Origin: Pedobacter hiemivivus
GTDB taxonomy: Bacteria; Bacteroidota; Bacteroidia; Sphingobacteriales; Sphingobacteriaceae
DNA: 64,000 nt
Direction of reading: 5' to 3'
Assembly: GCF_004331685.1 (NCBI RefSeq)
Contig: NZ_SJSM01000001.1
Span: 802,994 to 866,993, forward strand
Below are positions 1 through 9,258 of this stretch, piece after piece. The notes below the pieces were generated by a model, which was not told the origin of the DNA, ran no database searches, and saw only the letters and a program-made list of their open reading frames with translations. A program made the position numbers and the translations under genes. Numbering within the stretch: the stretch's first letter is position 1; the number at the start of each line of letters is the position of its first letter.

Positions 1-1721
1 TAAGTGACTCTTCCAAAAAATGATTGCAGCTCATTGATTAATGCAAATCCTCCGGGCCTATTGCTACCTAAGGTTAATTCCTGTCCTACACCGGGGTTAT
101 AAATTGGATCTACCCCACCCACTAGAAATTTGTTGATGCTATTATTTCTTTGCTGTACAAAGATTCTTTGGTAGGAATGTCCCCCTAGTGCTGATAAATT
201 ATGCTTGGTGTTACTCCAATTATAAGTAAGGTAATTTTCAATTAACGTATTTGTGTTGGTGTTATAAAAAGTCTCTAATCTTCCATCACGTAAGGGAACT
301 GCATTTGGTAAGTTCAACACATCGCGTGTTGCAGTAGAATTATCAACACCTAAATTCACTTTATAAACAAGCCCCTTAATAATTTTCATAGAAGGAGAAA
401 TGTTACCAATTACCCGGTTTGTGGTGGTGGTTTCTTTATCTAAGTCAAAAAATAAGGATGGATTGTTGATATTCTGATAGAGAATAGGCATTCCGTTCGC
501 ATCCTTAGCTGGGTAAGTTGGGTTATTAATGAGCGCATCGCCTAATATGTTCGTAATAGGCGGGCGTTGCTGTTTGGTATTGCTAGCATTCAGATTGATA
601 TCTACCACTAATCTGTCTTCTAAAAATTTCTGAGTCGCATTAAACCTTCCTGAATACCGATTAAGGTCATTTTTCTTAATAATACCTTCTTGTTTTTGTA
701 CCCCTACCGAAGAAAAATAGGCCAGTTTATCTCCTCCTCCACTCATGGTAATATTATAGTTCTGAGTTTTGGCAACTCTGGTTATTTCTTTTTGCCAGTC
801 GGTAGAACCGCCTTTGTCATCAAGAACACCCCCTGCTTTTGGTACTTCAATACGGAATTCGTCTGCCGTTAAAACTGGTAAAGCTCTTGCCAATGTTGAA
901 ATTCCCAGACTCGCAGAAGCTGCAAGCGTTGAGGCACCTCCTTTGCCCTTTTTAGTGGTAATGATGATTACCCCATTTGCCCCACGAGAACCATAAATAG
1001 CGGTTGCAGATGCATCCTTTAGCACGTCGATCGATTCTATATCCTGCGGATTAATAAAGCTCAGCGGATCACCACTGCCCGTATTTGAATTGTCCAAAGG
1101 CAAACCATCTACTACAAAAAGAGGTGAATTACCCGATCTTATTCCACCCGGTCCCCTAACACTAATCCCGGTAGGACCGCCAGGTTCGCCACTGGCAGAA
1201 GTTACATTTACACCTGATACTTTGCCCTGTAGCAATTGCTGTGGAGAATTAATGATACCCTTATTAAATTCGTCACTCTTTAATGATTTTATAGCTCCCG
1301 TTACATCTTTTTTGTTTTGGGAGCCATACCCTACAACCACTACCTGAGATAAATCGGATGTACTAGCTTTTAGGGATACTTGTATTCGGGTTCTGTTGCC
1401 AACGATAATTTCTTGGGTAGCATAGCCAATATACTTAATGATCAGAATTGAATTGTCATCGGGAACAGTAATGGTAAAAGCTCCATTTGCATCGGCGCTT
1501 GTAACCTGGGTCCCCCCTTTAACTGCGATACTTGCTCCTGGCAGGGCTTTCCCGTCCTCAGCATCTACGATTTTTCCAGAAACCGTTTTTTGCCTCATAA
1601 CACTTAAAATATCTATTTTTGCGAAAGTATTTCCTGGTGTGAAAACACAAAAACAGATAATTAGCGCAGCAGAAAATAATTTTAGACACCGCGGTAAATA
1701 ATAAAAGTAAATTTTCCTCAT
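1..1721 (-). CDS. SusC/RagA-type TonB-dependent outer-membrane transporter, 3' end outside window
   Basis: About 573 N-terminal codons are visible; the rest lies beyond the left edge. Translation from the ATG at 1719-1721 begins MRKIYFYYLPRCLK and has a hydrophobic export signal to about residue 30. A carboxypeptidase-regulatory-like domain follows (VSGKIVDAEDGKALPGA), then the plug domain with VVVGYGSQNKKDVTGA and the SusC hallmark DVLKDASATAIYGSRGANG, then the start of the beta-barrel. Such proteins form the barrel of SusCD nutrient importers, powered by TonB. The gene lies 105 bp downstream of the inositol oxygenase gene on the same strand, so it may import inositol or a related compound; that substrate is an inference. 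A SusD partner would be expected just left of the window. Confidence 0.95.
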   Translation of the reverse strand, partial: MRKIYFYYLPRCLKLFSAALIICFCVFTPGNTFAKIDILSVMRQKTVSGKIVDAEDGKALPGASIAVKGGTQVTSADANGAFTITVPDDNSILIIKYIGYATQEIIVGNRTRIQVSLKASTSDLSQVVVVGYGSQNKKDVTGAIKSLKSDEFNKGIINSPQQLLQGKVSGVNVTSASGEPGGPTGISVRGPGGIRSGNSPLFVVDGLPLDNSNTGSGDPLSFINPQDIESIDVLKDASATAIYGSRGANGVIIITTKKGKGGASTLAASASLGISTLARALPVLTADEFRIEVPKAGGVLDDKGGSTDWQKEITRVAKTQNYNITMSGGGDKLAYFSSVGVQKQEGIIKKNDLNRYSGRFNATQKFLEDRLVVDINLNASNTKQQRPPITNILGDALINNPTYPAKDANGMPILYQNINNPSLFFDLDKETTTTNRVIGNISPSMKIIKGLVYKVNLGVDNSTATRDVLNLPNAVPLRDGRLETFYNTNTNTLIENYLTYNWSNTKHNLSALGGHSYQRIFVQQRNNSINKFLVGGVDPIYNPGVGQELTLGSNRPGGFALINELQSFFGRVT

Positions 1722-1826
1722 ATGAAATAATTTAGATTGTTTTGAAATTACTTATTGACAAGTTAGAGCAAACAGGTTAACTCTCTGTTATTAGAATCAC
1801 ACCAATTTGTTAAAGGAAGATATATT

Positions 1827-2720
1827 CTAAAATTTTAAAGTTGCAGGTAAGTATTTTGCAACAAGGTCTTCGTAATAGGGTTTTAGCTGGTTCCAGTCTG
1901 GTGGTACAGGATTTTTTGAATACAGGTCATAAGGGTTAAACAGTTGCACCCATTTTAACATCTCTCTATCCTTATCATCAAGTAAGTATTCATATTGGCC
2001 CTCACGATGCCATGAATAAAAGGAGTGATAACGGAGCATGTAAAGGCCACCTTCGGGGATATAATCTTTAAGCATCTGGTAAACGTATTCATCATGCCCC
2101 CATGACATGGTTACATTACGCAAACCACAGCCTTTTTTATAGATCCCATATTGGGTTTGGTATTCGGGATTGGAATAGTCAGGATTGTTTTTGAAAAATT
2201 CGGGATATACAATTTTATCTGAAAAGGCGCAGCCTACTGGGAACGTATCACCAACTACAGCCCATTGTGGTTCGTCAAATAAACAAAGTACTTTCCCCAT
2301 GTCGTGCATTAGCCCTACCAGCACCATCCAGTCGGGATGGCCATCGCGACGAATGGCTTCAGATGTTTGCAGTAAATGCTGAAACTGATCTAAGTCCGTA
2401 TCGGGATCTGAATCATCTACCAATTGATTTAAAAATTGGAAAGCATCCCAAATGGGCATTTCCTTTTTATCAAATTTTAAATAGTTGTCTCGTTTTCCCT
2501 TTACAAACTCATAGGTTTGATAGGTATGGTTTATCCTATAAAATTCTTTAACCGTATCTCTGGCAGGCTCATCGTAATTACGATACTCCTCTGTTGTTTT
2601 CGCAGTGGCGATACTATCCGGTTCAGGATACCGTCTCAATAAATCGTCTTCCCATTCATCGAGATTGGCTAAAGGATTAGCTTCCTTTGAGCTGAGGTTG
2701 TTTTGATTTGTTCCCATCAC
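1827..2720 (-). CDS. myo-inositol oxygenase (MIOX, EC 1.13.99.1)
   Basis: The 297-residue protein matches the MIOX family over its whole length. MIOX opens the myo-inositol ring with O2 to give D-glucuronate at a mixed-valent di-iron centre in the cytoplasm. All six iron ligands known from the mammalian enzyme can be placed by motif: H115 (DQFQH), H139 and D140 (GLMHDMGK), H209 (WGHDEY), H232 (RYHSFYSWH) and D265 (FNPYDLYSK). The start is ambiguous between two adjacent ATG codons (MMGT). MIOX is best known from eukaryotes and occurs in some Bacteroidota. The divergent LacI regulator and the downstream SusC gene suggest an inositol-to-glucuronate catabolic locus. Confidence 0.95.
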   Translation of the reverse strand: MMGTNQNNLSSKEANPLANLDEWEDDLLRRYPEPDSIATAKTTEEYRNYDEPARDTVKEFYRINHTYQTYEFVKGKRDNYLKFDKKEMPIWDAFQFLNQLVDDSDPDTDLDQFQHLLQTSEAIRRDGHPDWMVLVGLMHDMGKVLCLFDEPQWAVVGDTFPVGCAFSDKIVYPEFFKNNPDYSNPEYQTQYGIYKKGCGLRNVTMSWGHDEYVYQMLKDYIPEGGLYMLRYHSFYSWHREGQYEYLLDDKDREMLKWVQLFNPYDLYSKNPVPPDWNQLKPYYEDLVAKYLPATLKF

Positions 2721-2792
2721 TACATCATATTTGGTTATTCTAATTTGGAGTTTTTTTAACTCACTTATTGCATAACGGATTAGCTTTATTTA

Positions 2793-2806
2793 CGAAACCG
2801 TATTCG
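2793..2806. promoter_or_regulatory. Imperfect palindrome, candidate LacI-family operator
   Basis: The 14-bp sequence CGAAACCGTATTCG in the 143-bp divergent intergenic region is a near-palindrome (10 of 14 positions symmetric, CGAA...TTCG arms). It lies between the start codons of the inositol oxygenase and the LacI regulator, where an autoregulatory operator is expected. It is the only such palindrome I noticed there. Assignment is by position and symmetry only. Confidence 0.3.
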
Positions 2807-2863
2807 CTATAAATCATCAATTATCAAAGAAATTTTGTAGGTTGTATTCACAATGTCCATTCA

Positions 2864-3877
2864 ATGAAGAATATCAATATTAGAGAACTTGCGCTTGAGC
2901 TAAACCTTTCAGTTTCTACTGTTTCAAAGGCTTTAAATGACAGCTATGAGATAAGTGAAGAAACCAAGCGGCGCGTACTGGAAACAGCAGCAAGACTCAA
3001 CTATGTCCCCAATCCTTATGCCAGCAGCTTACGGGGCAGGAAAAGTAAAAATATTGGCGTGGTGATACCCGAAGTAGCCGATAGTTTTTTTTCTTTGGCC
3101 ATTAATGGCATCGAATCCGTAGCCAAAGAAAAAGGTTATCATGTATTGATCTGTTTAACGCATGAAAGTTTTGAAAATGAAAGAACTATTCTAAAAGAAT
3201 TTCAAGGGGGAAGAGTAGATGGCGTGCTATTATCAGTTTCGAGGGAAACCACACAATGCAATCATATCAGCGATTTAATTGCAAATGGTCTACCTCTAGT
3301 TTTTTTTGATCGCGCTTGCGACAATGTAGAAACAGCAAAGATTACTACCGACGATTTTGAAAGTGCCTATAAAGCCACCGCACATCTGATCCAACAAAAT
3401 TGTGATCAAATTGCTTTTTTAAGTATTTCAAAAAGTTTATCCATTAGTAATAAAAGATTGGAGGGATACCTACAGGCATTGAGCGATTATCAAATAAAAG
3501 TAGATCAAAAATATATCATTCATTGCAGTAATGATGCAGAACAAAATTACCTGTTAATTAAAAAGTTACTGCAACAAAAAAATAAGCCAAACGGCATCAT
3601 CGCGTCGGTTGAAAAACTAACAACGCCTGTCTACATGGCCTGTGAAGCATTAAAACTGAAAGTACCCAAAGATGTAAAAATTGTTTGTTTCTCTAACCTG
3701 GAAACAGCGGCTATTCTTAATCCATCACTCACTACGATTACACAGCCTGCTTTCGAAATGGGAAAAACGGCTGCTACGCTCTTATTTAGAGCTTTGGAAA
3801 ATAGAAACTTTAGTTTAATAAAGGAAGATTTTATTATTCCTTCTACACTTGTTGTAAGGGGGTCGACCAGCCATTGA
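2864..3877 (+). CDS. LacI-family transcriptional regulator
   Basis: The 337-residue protein has the normal LacI length. The N-terminal helix-turn-helix reads IRELALELNLSVSTVSKALN and is followed by the hinge-helix region (YVPNPYASSLRGRKSKNIG). The periplasmic-binding-protein-like effector domain starts at about residue 62 (IGVVIPEVADSFFS). Family members bind a sugar or polyol in this domain and change DNA affinity. It is divergently transcribed from the inositol oxygenase gene, so it probably controls that gene, the SusC gene and itself, perhaps responding to inositol or glucuronate. The effector cannot be read from the sequence. Confidence 0.93.
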   Translation: MKNINIRELALELNLSVSTVSKALNDSYEISEETKRRVLETAARLNYVPNPYASSLRGRKSKNIGVVIPEVADSFFSLAINGIESVAKEKGYHVLICLTHESFENERTILKEFQGGRVDGVLLSVSRETTQCNHISDLIANGLPLVFFDRACDNVETAKITTDDFESAYKATAHLIQQNCDQIAFLSISKSLSISNKRLEGYLQALSDYQIKVDQKYIIHCSNDAEQNYLLIKKLLQQKNKPNGIIASVEKLTTPVYMACEALKLKVPKDVKIVCFSNLETAAILNPSLTTITQPAFEMGKTAATLLFRALENRNFSLIKEDFIIPSTLVVRGSTSH

Positions 3878-3927
3878 TCGAAGCTGAAAATCATCACAAA
3901 TCCATTTCTTTAACTCCTATAATTCGG

Positions 3928-6369
3928 TCAATAGTCGTCATCATCCTTCTTTTTCTTTTCCAAGATTACAAAAGCGCTCCTTTTTGGGGCAGGCATGATG
4001 GAATTTTCTCCTTTTACCGACTTCCAGACCACCTCGTTCAGATCTAAATCTGGTGCAGAATCTTCTTTGGCAAAATTAAAGAGCTCAGAGCGCCTGCTAC
4101 TTTCATTGTTGGCCACGTTCCGGGTATCCAGGTTAATTAAAGGTTGAATCACAGTATAAGGTGTTAGATCCGGTTGGCTGGTAAAACATTCGTAAAGGGG
4201 CATCGCTGCTGCATCGTATTGGCTCATTGGTGGCAGCCCTAAAATGAGTTCCATGGTACGCAGGAAACCTGAAGTTGAATACATGGTATGGATAGCTGTA
4301 TTTCGCTTCACATAAGGTCCCACCACATAAGCTGGTGAGCGGTGCGCATCCACATGGTCAGGGCCATTTTGGGCATCATCCTCAAGGATAAACACCACAG
4401 ACTCCTTCCAGATCGGGCTGTGAGACAAGTGTTCTATGATGCGGCCTACAGCAAGGTCATTATCGGCGACTGCTGCCTGAGGAGAAACTTTTCCTTTTTT
4501 CTGTCCGCTGGTATGGTCGTTTGATATCCTCAAGGTACTGAATTGTGGAACACTACCTGCATTGAGCAAAGAGTCAAAATCATGCTGCCAGGTATCTGCC
4601 CTAACCTGATCCGTAATATCCATATCAAATCCTGGAGAGTTTGGACACATGTGCCCCTGTAGCGATTTGATATTGGCTTTTGCATAGCTACCAAATTCTC
4701 CGTAGCTACGGTAGGAAACACCTGCACGCTGGCAATAATCCCATATAAACCCGCCTTTCGGATAGGTAACTGGTCTACCGCCTTCAAAACTGGTGGATCC
4801 ACCACGCGCTCCATAACTCGTTGGCCAGGTCTTTTCCACTACATCAGTTGCATATGCTGCCATGCTCCAGTTATGTCCATCGGCACTCACCTCAGCATCT
4901 ACATAAAAATTATCAAGCAATACATAATTCTCTGCAAGAGCGTGCTGGTTTGGCGTAATCTTTCTTCCAAACAGACAAAGAGAAGAGTCGCCGTTGCCTT
5001 TTGGAATATCACTTAATACCTGATCATAAGTACGGTTTTCTTTAATAATGTAAAATACATGCTTTATTGGGGATTGTTCTCCCAATTTTCTGGGGATCGG
5101 GTTTCCGGCCTCCCCATCTGCCAGGATCGTTTTTTTGTCACTAAATGGGGTATTGGCGTACACTTCCTTGGTGTAGTTCTTCAGCTGCTCGGTTTTAGGT
5201 GCGTCAATGAAAGACAGGCTACCTTTAAACAGACCGGCAATATATTGCAGTCTTCTGTTTGCTGTGCTACCCATATGATATCCACTATCGTCCACTTTGG
5301 AAATGGGCTGTGGCCCCTGCGGATTGGCCAACGAGGTATTTCCTTTTCCATTTGTGACCAATATCTTGTTGCCAAGTACTTTTACACTTGTTGGGTACCA
5401 GCCCACTGGGATAAAACCCTGACTTTGGCTGATTCCGGGCTTGCTTACATCAAATACAGCCAGACAATTGTTATCCGCGTTGGCGATGTACAGCGTTTTC
5501 TCGTTAACACTCAATGCCAATCCATTGGTGGTAGAGCCGGTCAACTGTGTAGCGTACAAAGTTGTTGCTATGGTTTCAATGACCTTACCTGAAAGCGTAT
5601 TGATCACAGATACGGTATTATCGCTGGCATTGGCGACAAATAGGATCGTCCCTTTTCTGTTTAGCAATAATTCATTGGGGTGATCTCCGACAGGAACGAC
5701 CTGTGCGATTCTCTCTTCAGCAAGATTAACCACCGCTATGCTTTTTCCACCCCATAAGGATACGTACAATTTGGTTTCATCTGCCGAAAGTGCGCAACTG
5801 TAAGCGATTGCGGGAAGCTGAATTTTTTGAAGGATTTTCTTTTCAGCGGGATGAATTATATAAAGGATACTGTCTTCTTTCGTGACAGTGTATAACCGGT
5901 TATTGGCTCGATTGACAACAATTCCTGCAGGACTGATCTTACCTTTTGGCCATACAGGCCCCAGTGTGATTGTATCACTATTGCCCAGTTTGTTGCCTTT
6001 TATCTTAAAGTCAAGGATCCAGTTGTCATTTCCTCCAGACACATACAAATGTTGCTCATCTTTACTGAACGCTAGTCCATACCATGACTTGCTCAATACG
6101 CGCTCGTCTAGTATCTGCTCGGTTTTTGGGTCAACCAGTTGCAGCGATTGTGTACTTTGTCCGTTATTCGTGATGGCCAGAAATTTTCCGGATGAACTCA
6201 GTTGCATATTGAGCGGCAGATCACCTAGCTGAACTGAGCGCCCAGCAGGGCTAAGCTTCCAGCCATTAGGCAGTAGAATTTGATTGCTTTTGCCGGTTTT
6301 ACCTGGCCATTGGGCGTAACTCGATTGTGCAAAAACAACGAGTAACAGTATATATAAAATCTTCTTCAT
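3928..6369 (-). CDS. Bifunctional YncE-like beta-propeller / phosphoesterase (alkaline phosphatase superfamily) protein
   Basis: This 813-residue exported protein has a signal peptide (residues 1-19, FAQSSYAQ). Residues about 40-390 are a YncE/YVTN-type beta-propeller with recurrent LYV-S-GGKSIAVVNL and ILFVANASDNTVSVINT units. From about residue 435 a phosphoesterase domain of the phospholipase C/acid phosphatase kind begins with HVFYIIKENRTYDQVL and continues with VSADGHNWSMAAYATD and a metal-site-like FILEDDAQNGPDHVDAHR. The fusion is a recognised Bacteroidota architecture; the substrate is unknown, presumably a periplasmic phosphate ester. The C-terminus is a charged EKKKKDDDDY tail. It is the last gene of an operon with an outer-membrane protein (10-bp gap) and a metallophosphoesterase. 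Confidence 0.88.
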   Translation of the reverse strand: MKKILYILLLVVFAQSSYAQWPGKTGKSNQILLPNGWKLSPAGRSVQLGDLPLNMQLSSSGKFLAITNNGQSTQSLQLVDPKTEQILDERVLSKSWYGLAFSKDEQHLYVSGGNDNWILDFKIKGNKLGNSDTITLGPVWPKGKISPAGIVVNRANNRLYTVTKEDSILYIIHPAEKKILQKIQLPAIAYSCALSADETKLYVSLWGGKSIAVVNLAEERIAQVVPVGDHPNELLLNRKGTILFVANASDNTVSVINTLSGKVIETIATTLYATQLTGSTTNGLALSVNEKTLYIANADNNCLAVFDVSKPGISQSQGFIPVGWYPTSVKVLGNKILVTNGKGNTSLANPQGPQPISKVDDSGYHMGSTANRRLQYIAGLFKGSLSFIDAPKTEQLKNYTKEVYANTPFSDKKTILADGEAGNPIPRKLGEQSPIKHVFYIIKENRTYDQVLSDIPKGNGDSSLCLFGRKITPNQHALAENYVLLDNFYVDAEVSADGHNWSMAAYATDVVEKTWPTSYGARGGSTSFEGGRPVTYPKGGFIWDYCQRAGVSYRSYGEFGSYAKANIKSLQGHMCPNSPGFDMDITDQVRADTWQHDFDSLLNAGSVPQFSTLRISNDHTSGQKKGKVSPQAAVADNDLAVGRIIEHLSHSPIWKESVVFILEDDAQNGPDHVDAHRSPAYVVGPYVKRNTAIHTMYSTSGFLRTMELILGLPPMSQYDAAAMPLYECFTSQPDLTPYTVIQPLINLDTRNVANNESSRRSELFNFAKEDSAPDLDLNEVVWKSVKGENSIMPAPKRSAFVILEKKKKDDDDY

Positions 6370-6378
6370 GTGTCGTTG

Positions 6379-7170
6379 TTATTTATACAGTTCAAAATTA
6401 ACCAAAGCCCGGAGAGAATATCCATTAGCTGAAGCACCTAACTCACGGATCGCTTCTGAGGGAATAATATTGCTTCTTGTAGCATAGAATACCGGTCCGC
6501 CAGCAATAGAGAAGGAGAGCCTGGAATTTTGCGGCTTCAAATTGATAGAAGGGCCAACCATGAGTTTTGCGCCCCCTTCAGCTTCTTCTTTATCCCAAAA
6601 CCCTTCAAGGTCTTGCCCTATGGCTTCAAAGCCCAAAAACAATGCGGGCGCAAGGCGGTATTGAAAGCCAAGACTGCTGATAAAATCCAGTTTATCCCTA
6701 CTGCTGTCAAATGCTTTTTCAAAACGTAGGTTTCCTGCAGCGCGCCATTTTTGCTGATCAAAAGAAAGCGCTATCCTGCTAATCGCCGATTTGACATTAG
6801 ACCAATCCCTACTCGCACCCAATCCCGCACCAAGTCTAAAACCTTCGGCCTTTTTGCCTCCAATAAAGTCCCTTAATACTTCGGCCTGCTGTGCTGAACT
6901 CACCCCACCCCCATTAGCAAAACCAACAGCTGCTGTAGCGTATAAGGTAAAACGATTACCCAGGTAGCTTTTTAAGCCAAACTGCTGCCCCAATCCGTCA
7001 TAGCCGAACTGCCCCGTGGCACGCTCACCATAGCTTCCAGAATATTGCAGATTCCAATATGGCTTATCGCCAGTCAAGGTATTTACATTAAATAGAAAAG
7101 GCTGTGCGGTAGTTTGCGCAACACAGTTAACACTCAGAAACAACAGGCTAATAAGTAGTAGTTTTTTCAT
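6379..7170 (-). CDS. Secreted beta-rich, probable outer-membrane protein
   Basis: I prefer the ATG at 7170 (MKKLLLISLLFLSVNCVAQ), which gives a textbook signal peptide, over the in-frame ATG five codons upstream. The 263-residue product has alternating hydrophobic/aromatic strands (YWNLQYSGSYGERATGQFGY, FTLYATAAVGFANGGG) and ends in an aromatic-containing strand (VNFELYK), as outer-membrane barrels do. No named family is evident. It sits between the metallophosphoesterase and the YncE/phosphoesterase genes with gaps of about 10-20 bp, so it is probably their operon partner and may provide a pore or anchor for the phosphate-ester pathway. Confidence 0.8.
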   Translation of the reverse strand: MKKLLLISLLFLSVNCVAQTTAQPFLFNVNTLTGDKPYWNLQYSGSYGERATGQFGYDGLGQQFGLKSYLGNRFTLYATAAVGFANGGGVSSAQQAEVLRDFIGGKKAEGFRLGAGLGASRDWSNVKSAISRIALSFDQQKWRAAGNLRFEKAFDSSRDKLDFISSLGFQYRLAPALFLGFEAIGQDLEGFWDKEEAEGGAKLMVGPSINLKPQNSRLSFSIAGGPVFYATRSNIIPSEAIRELGASANGYSLRALVNFELYK

Positions 7171-7189
7171 ATCAATAAGGGACAAATAG

Positions 7190-8038
7190 TTAAAATTTAG
7201 TTTCGTTTAGCATGGGACTTGCGCTTGCATTGACCTGGAAGGTGCAGATCTTTTCATTTTCATCTACTTCCACAATGCGGTAACCTTTGTAGGATGTACC
7301 CCAGTTTCCTCCAATGTGCGCGTCAAAAAAGTGCGGCAACTTGCCGGTATAGAATACCGAATCCAGACTATGATCGTGACCATGAAAAACGGCTTTTACA
7401 TTTGGGTAGCTGTGCAGCAGACTAATAGTATCCGGACATTCGATAAAAGGAGATTCGGGAACCCAAAAATGCGGCGGAATATGCAGGATAACAAAGACTG
7501 TCTTTAAAGCAGTCAGCTTGTCGAGTTCTGTCTTCAAAAAATCATTATTCGGGCAGAGGTATTTTCCTTTTGTATTGGAAGTATTAGCCAGCACAAAGCC
7601 TACCTGGTTTTTGATAAATGAAAAATTGTCTTCATAACCAAACACCGATTTCCAGAGCGCCGTATCGGCCATGTCATGATTTCCGGGAACTGCGAAAAAG
7701 GGTACTTTCAAATGGTCGTAGTGTTCTTTCTTAACAACGGCCAGCAGATCAGGTCTGTCATGAACCAGATCACCATTGATGATGACGAAATCTAGTGGTT
7801 TTTGAGCATGAGCTTCATTTAACCAGCGCACGATATTTTCATGATCTTTTTTAAAATCTACATTGGGCTGACCGTAATGTCCATCCGACGCAATAGCAAA
7901 GCGCAACCTGTTTTTCTTTTCCGGTCCGGATGTTGGATATTCTTCGTTCCGCGTCAGGGCAATTACCGGAGCAGATATTCCTGCTAGCATTAAGCTTGCT
8001 ACACTAGCCTTTATAAACTCTCTTCTGTCAGACATCAT
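7190..8038 (-). CDS. Tat-exported calcineurin-like metallophosphoesterase
   Basis: The likely start is the ATG at 8038 (or 8035), giving MMSDRREFIKASVASLMLAG, a twin-arginine signal, rather than the longer reading frame from 8077. All metallophosphoesterase motifs are present in order: ASDGHYG (D-x-H variant), NGDLVHD, PGNHD, LHIPPH and FHGHDHSLD. These residues hold a bimetal centre that hydrolyses phosphate mono- or diesters in the periplasm. It is first in a three-gene leftward operon with a second phosphoesterase, so the locus probably processes an exported phosphorylated compound. The replacement of the usual SDxH by ASDGH is within family variation. Confidence 0.88.
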   Translation of the reverse strand: MMSDRREFIKASVASLMLAGISAPVIALTRNEEYPTSGPEKKNRLRFAIASDGHYGQPNVDFKKDHENIVRWLNEAHAQKPLDFVIINGDLVHDRPDLLAVVKKEHYDHLKVPFFAVPGNHDMADTALWKSVFGYEDNFSFIKNQVGFVLANTSNTKGKYLCPNNDFLKTELDKLTALKTVFVILHIPPHFWVPESPFIECPDTISLLHSYPNVKAVFHGHDHSLDSVFYTGKLPHFFDAHIGGNWGTSYKGYRIVEVDENEKICTFQVNASASPMLNETKF

Positions 8039-8357
8039 TGTAGATTTAAACCCCAAAAATAAGATGAAGATCTTCAATTAGTTTTACGTAAATAAAACCA
8101 TTGTGTTAAATAATTTTTAACATGCCTTTAACATAACATTCGTAATTGCCATATTATACATAGGTTACCAGAAGAATAATTCATGTATCAATTTTAGATT
8201 AGCCTCCTACAGCATTGCGCCCCGAACCATCGCCGTATGTCTACGGGCATATTCGCCAGGAAATCGAAAGATAACATTGGCCTTCACTTGACTAAAACTG
8301 GATACTATTTAATGATCGAAAAATAATCATAAGTTTGATATATAGTTAAAGATAAAA

Positions 8358-9215
8358 ATGAACTGGATCACCCGTGAAAGACCAAAAATAGACCGTATCG
8401 CCTGTCCCTGGCTGATCAGTAATTTCATTGACAAGAATGCAGTTTTTTTTTATGTACCATTCGATCAGGTTATTGAGCTAGCTAAACAATTGGATGCAAT
8501 TCCATTTGATGTTCCGGGTGTTGAACTCACACATCAAAATGATCAATGTACTTTTGATGCACTGATTAAAAAGTACAAATTAAATGACCCGGCGCTCAAG
8601 GTAATGGCTCCCATTGTAAGAGGTGCAGATACAGACCAACATCACCTATCAAGCCAATGCGCTGGACTGTGGGCGATTGCTGCTGGTATGGCTTATAATA
8701 TTAAAGATGATTTAGAGTTGTTAGAAGCTGGAAAAGTGATCTATGATGCGCTGTATACTTGGGCAAAACATCTACAAAATGTAAAACACACAGAAAGCCC
8801 CGTAGAACAGTTATTGGTTGATGTTTACCAAAAATTTCTGAAAAAAGGCACTACTGGAAAAATACCTGGTTGGGCAACCGAACTAAAAACCATTATACAG
8901 GATCAGATTGATACTAACCTTGCACTGAGCTTAACAGGGATTTCACAAGAACTAAATGTAAATCCGGCCTATGTTTCCAGAGAATTCTCCAAGTATTTTG
9001 ATAACCTTTCCTTTGGCGAGTACATTAGAAAACTTAGGATAGATAAGGCTATAGTATTCGTTGAAACTTCTGATTATTCCTTTTCCGAAATTGCCTATCT
9101 GACAGGTTTTTCCGACCAAAGTCATTTCGCACGCATTTTTAAACTCGAAACAGGTTTAACACCTTCTGCATACAAAAAGAACAATCAAAAAGGTAAAATA
9201 CGTCCTAATAGTTAA
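8358..9215 (+). CDS. ChrB-domain / AraC-HTH fusion, chromate-locus regulator
   Basis: This 285-residue protein joins two domains rarely seen together. Residues 1-135 resemble the ChrB C-terminal domain of chromate-resistance proteins (WITRERPKIDRIACPWLISN; VRGADTD). Residues about 180-280 are an AraC/XylS DNA-binding domain with two helix-turn-helices (ISQELNVNPAYVSREFSKYF; FSEIAYLTGFSDQSHFARIF). ChrB normally senses chromate and controls chrA; here the sensor appears to be linked directly to an AraC output. The chromate transporter gene lies 0.6 kb downstream on the same strand with one small gene between. I infer an activator of chrA. In the AraC half the second HTH is the better conserved. 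Confidence 0.85.
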   Translation: MNWITRERPKIDRIACPWLISNFIDKNAVFFYVPFDQVIELAKQLDAIPFDVPGVELTHQNDQCTFDALIKKYKLNDPALKVMAPIVRGADTDQHHLSSQCAGLWAIAAGMAYNIKDDLELLEAGKVIYDALYTWAKHLQNVKHTESPVEQLLVDVYQKFLKKGTTGKIPGWATELKTIIQDQIDTNLALSLTGISQELNVNPAYVSREFSKYFDNLSFGEYIRKLRIDKAIVFVETSDYSFSEIAYLTGFSDQSHFARIFKLETGLTPSAYKKNNQKGKIRPNS

Positions 9216-9258
9216 AACCATTCTATTTTATCCTCTATAACGTCCGTAGCCTTGTGCT

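Noticed and set aside
5059..5592. 177-codon plus-strand ORF
   Set aside because: Antisense to the YncE/phosphoesterase gene, whose frame has clear domain motifs; the plus-strand product has no family features.
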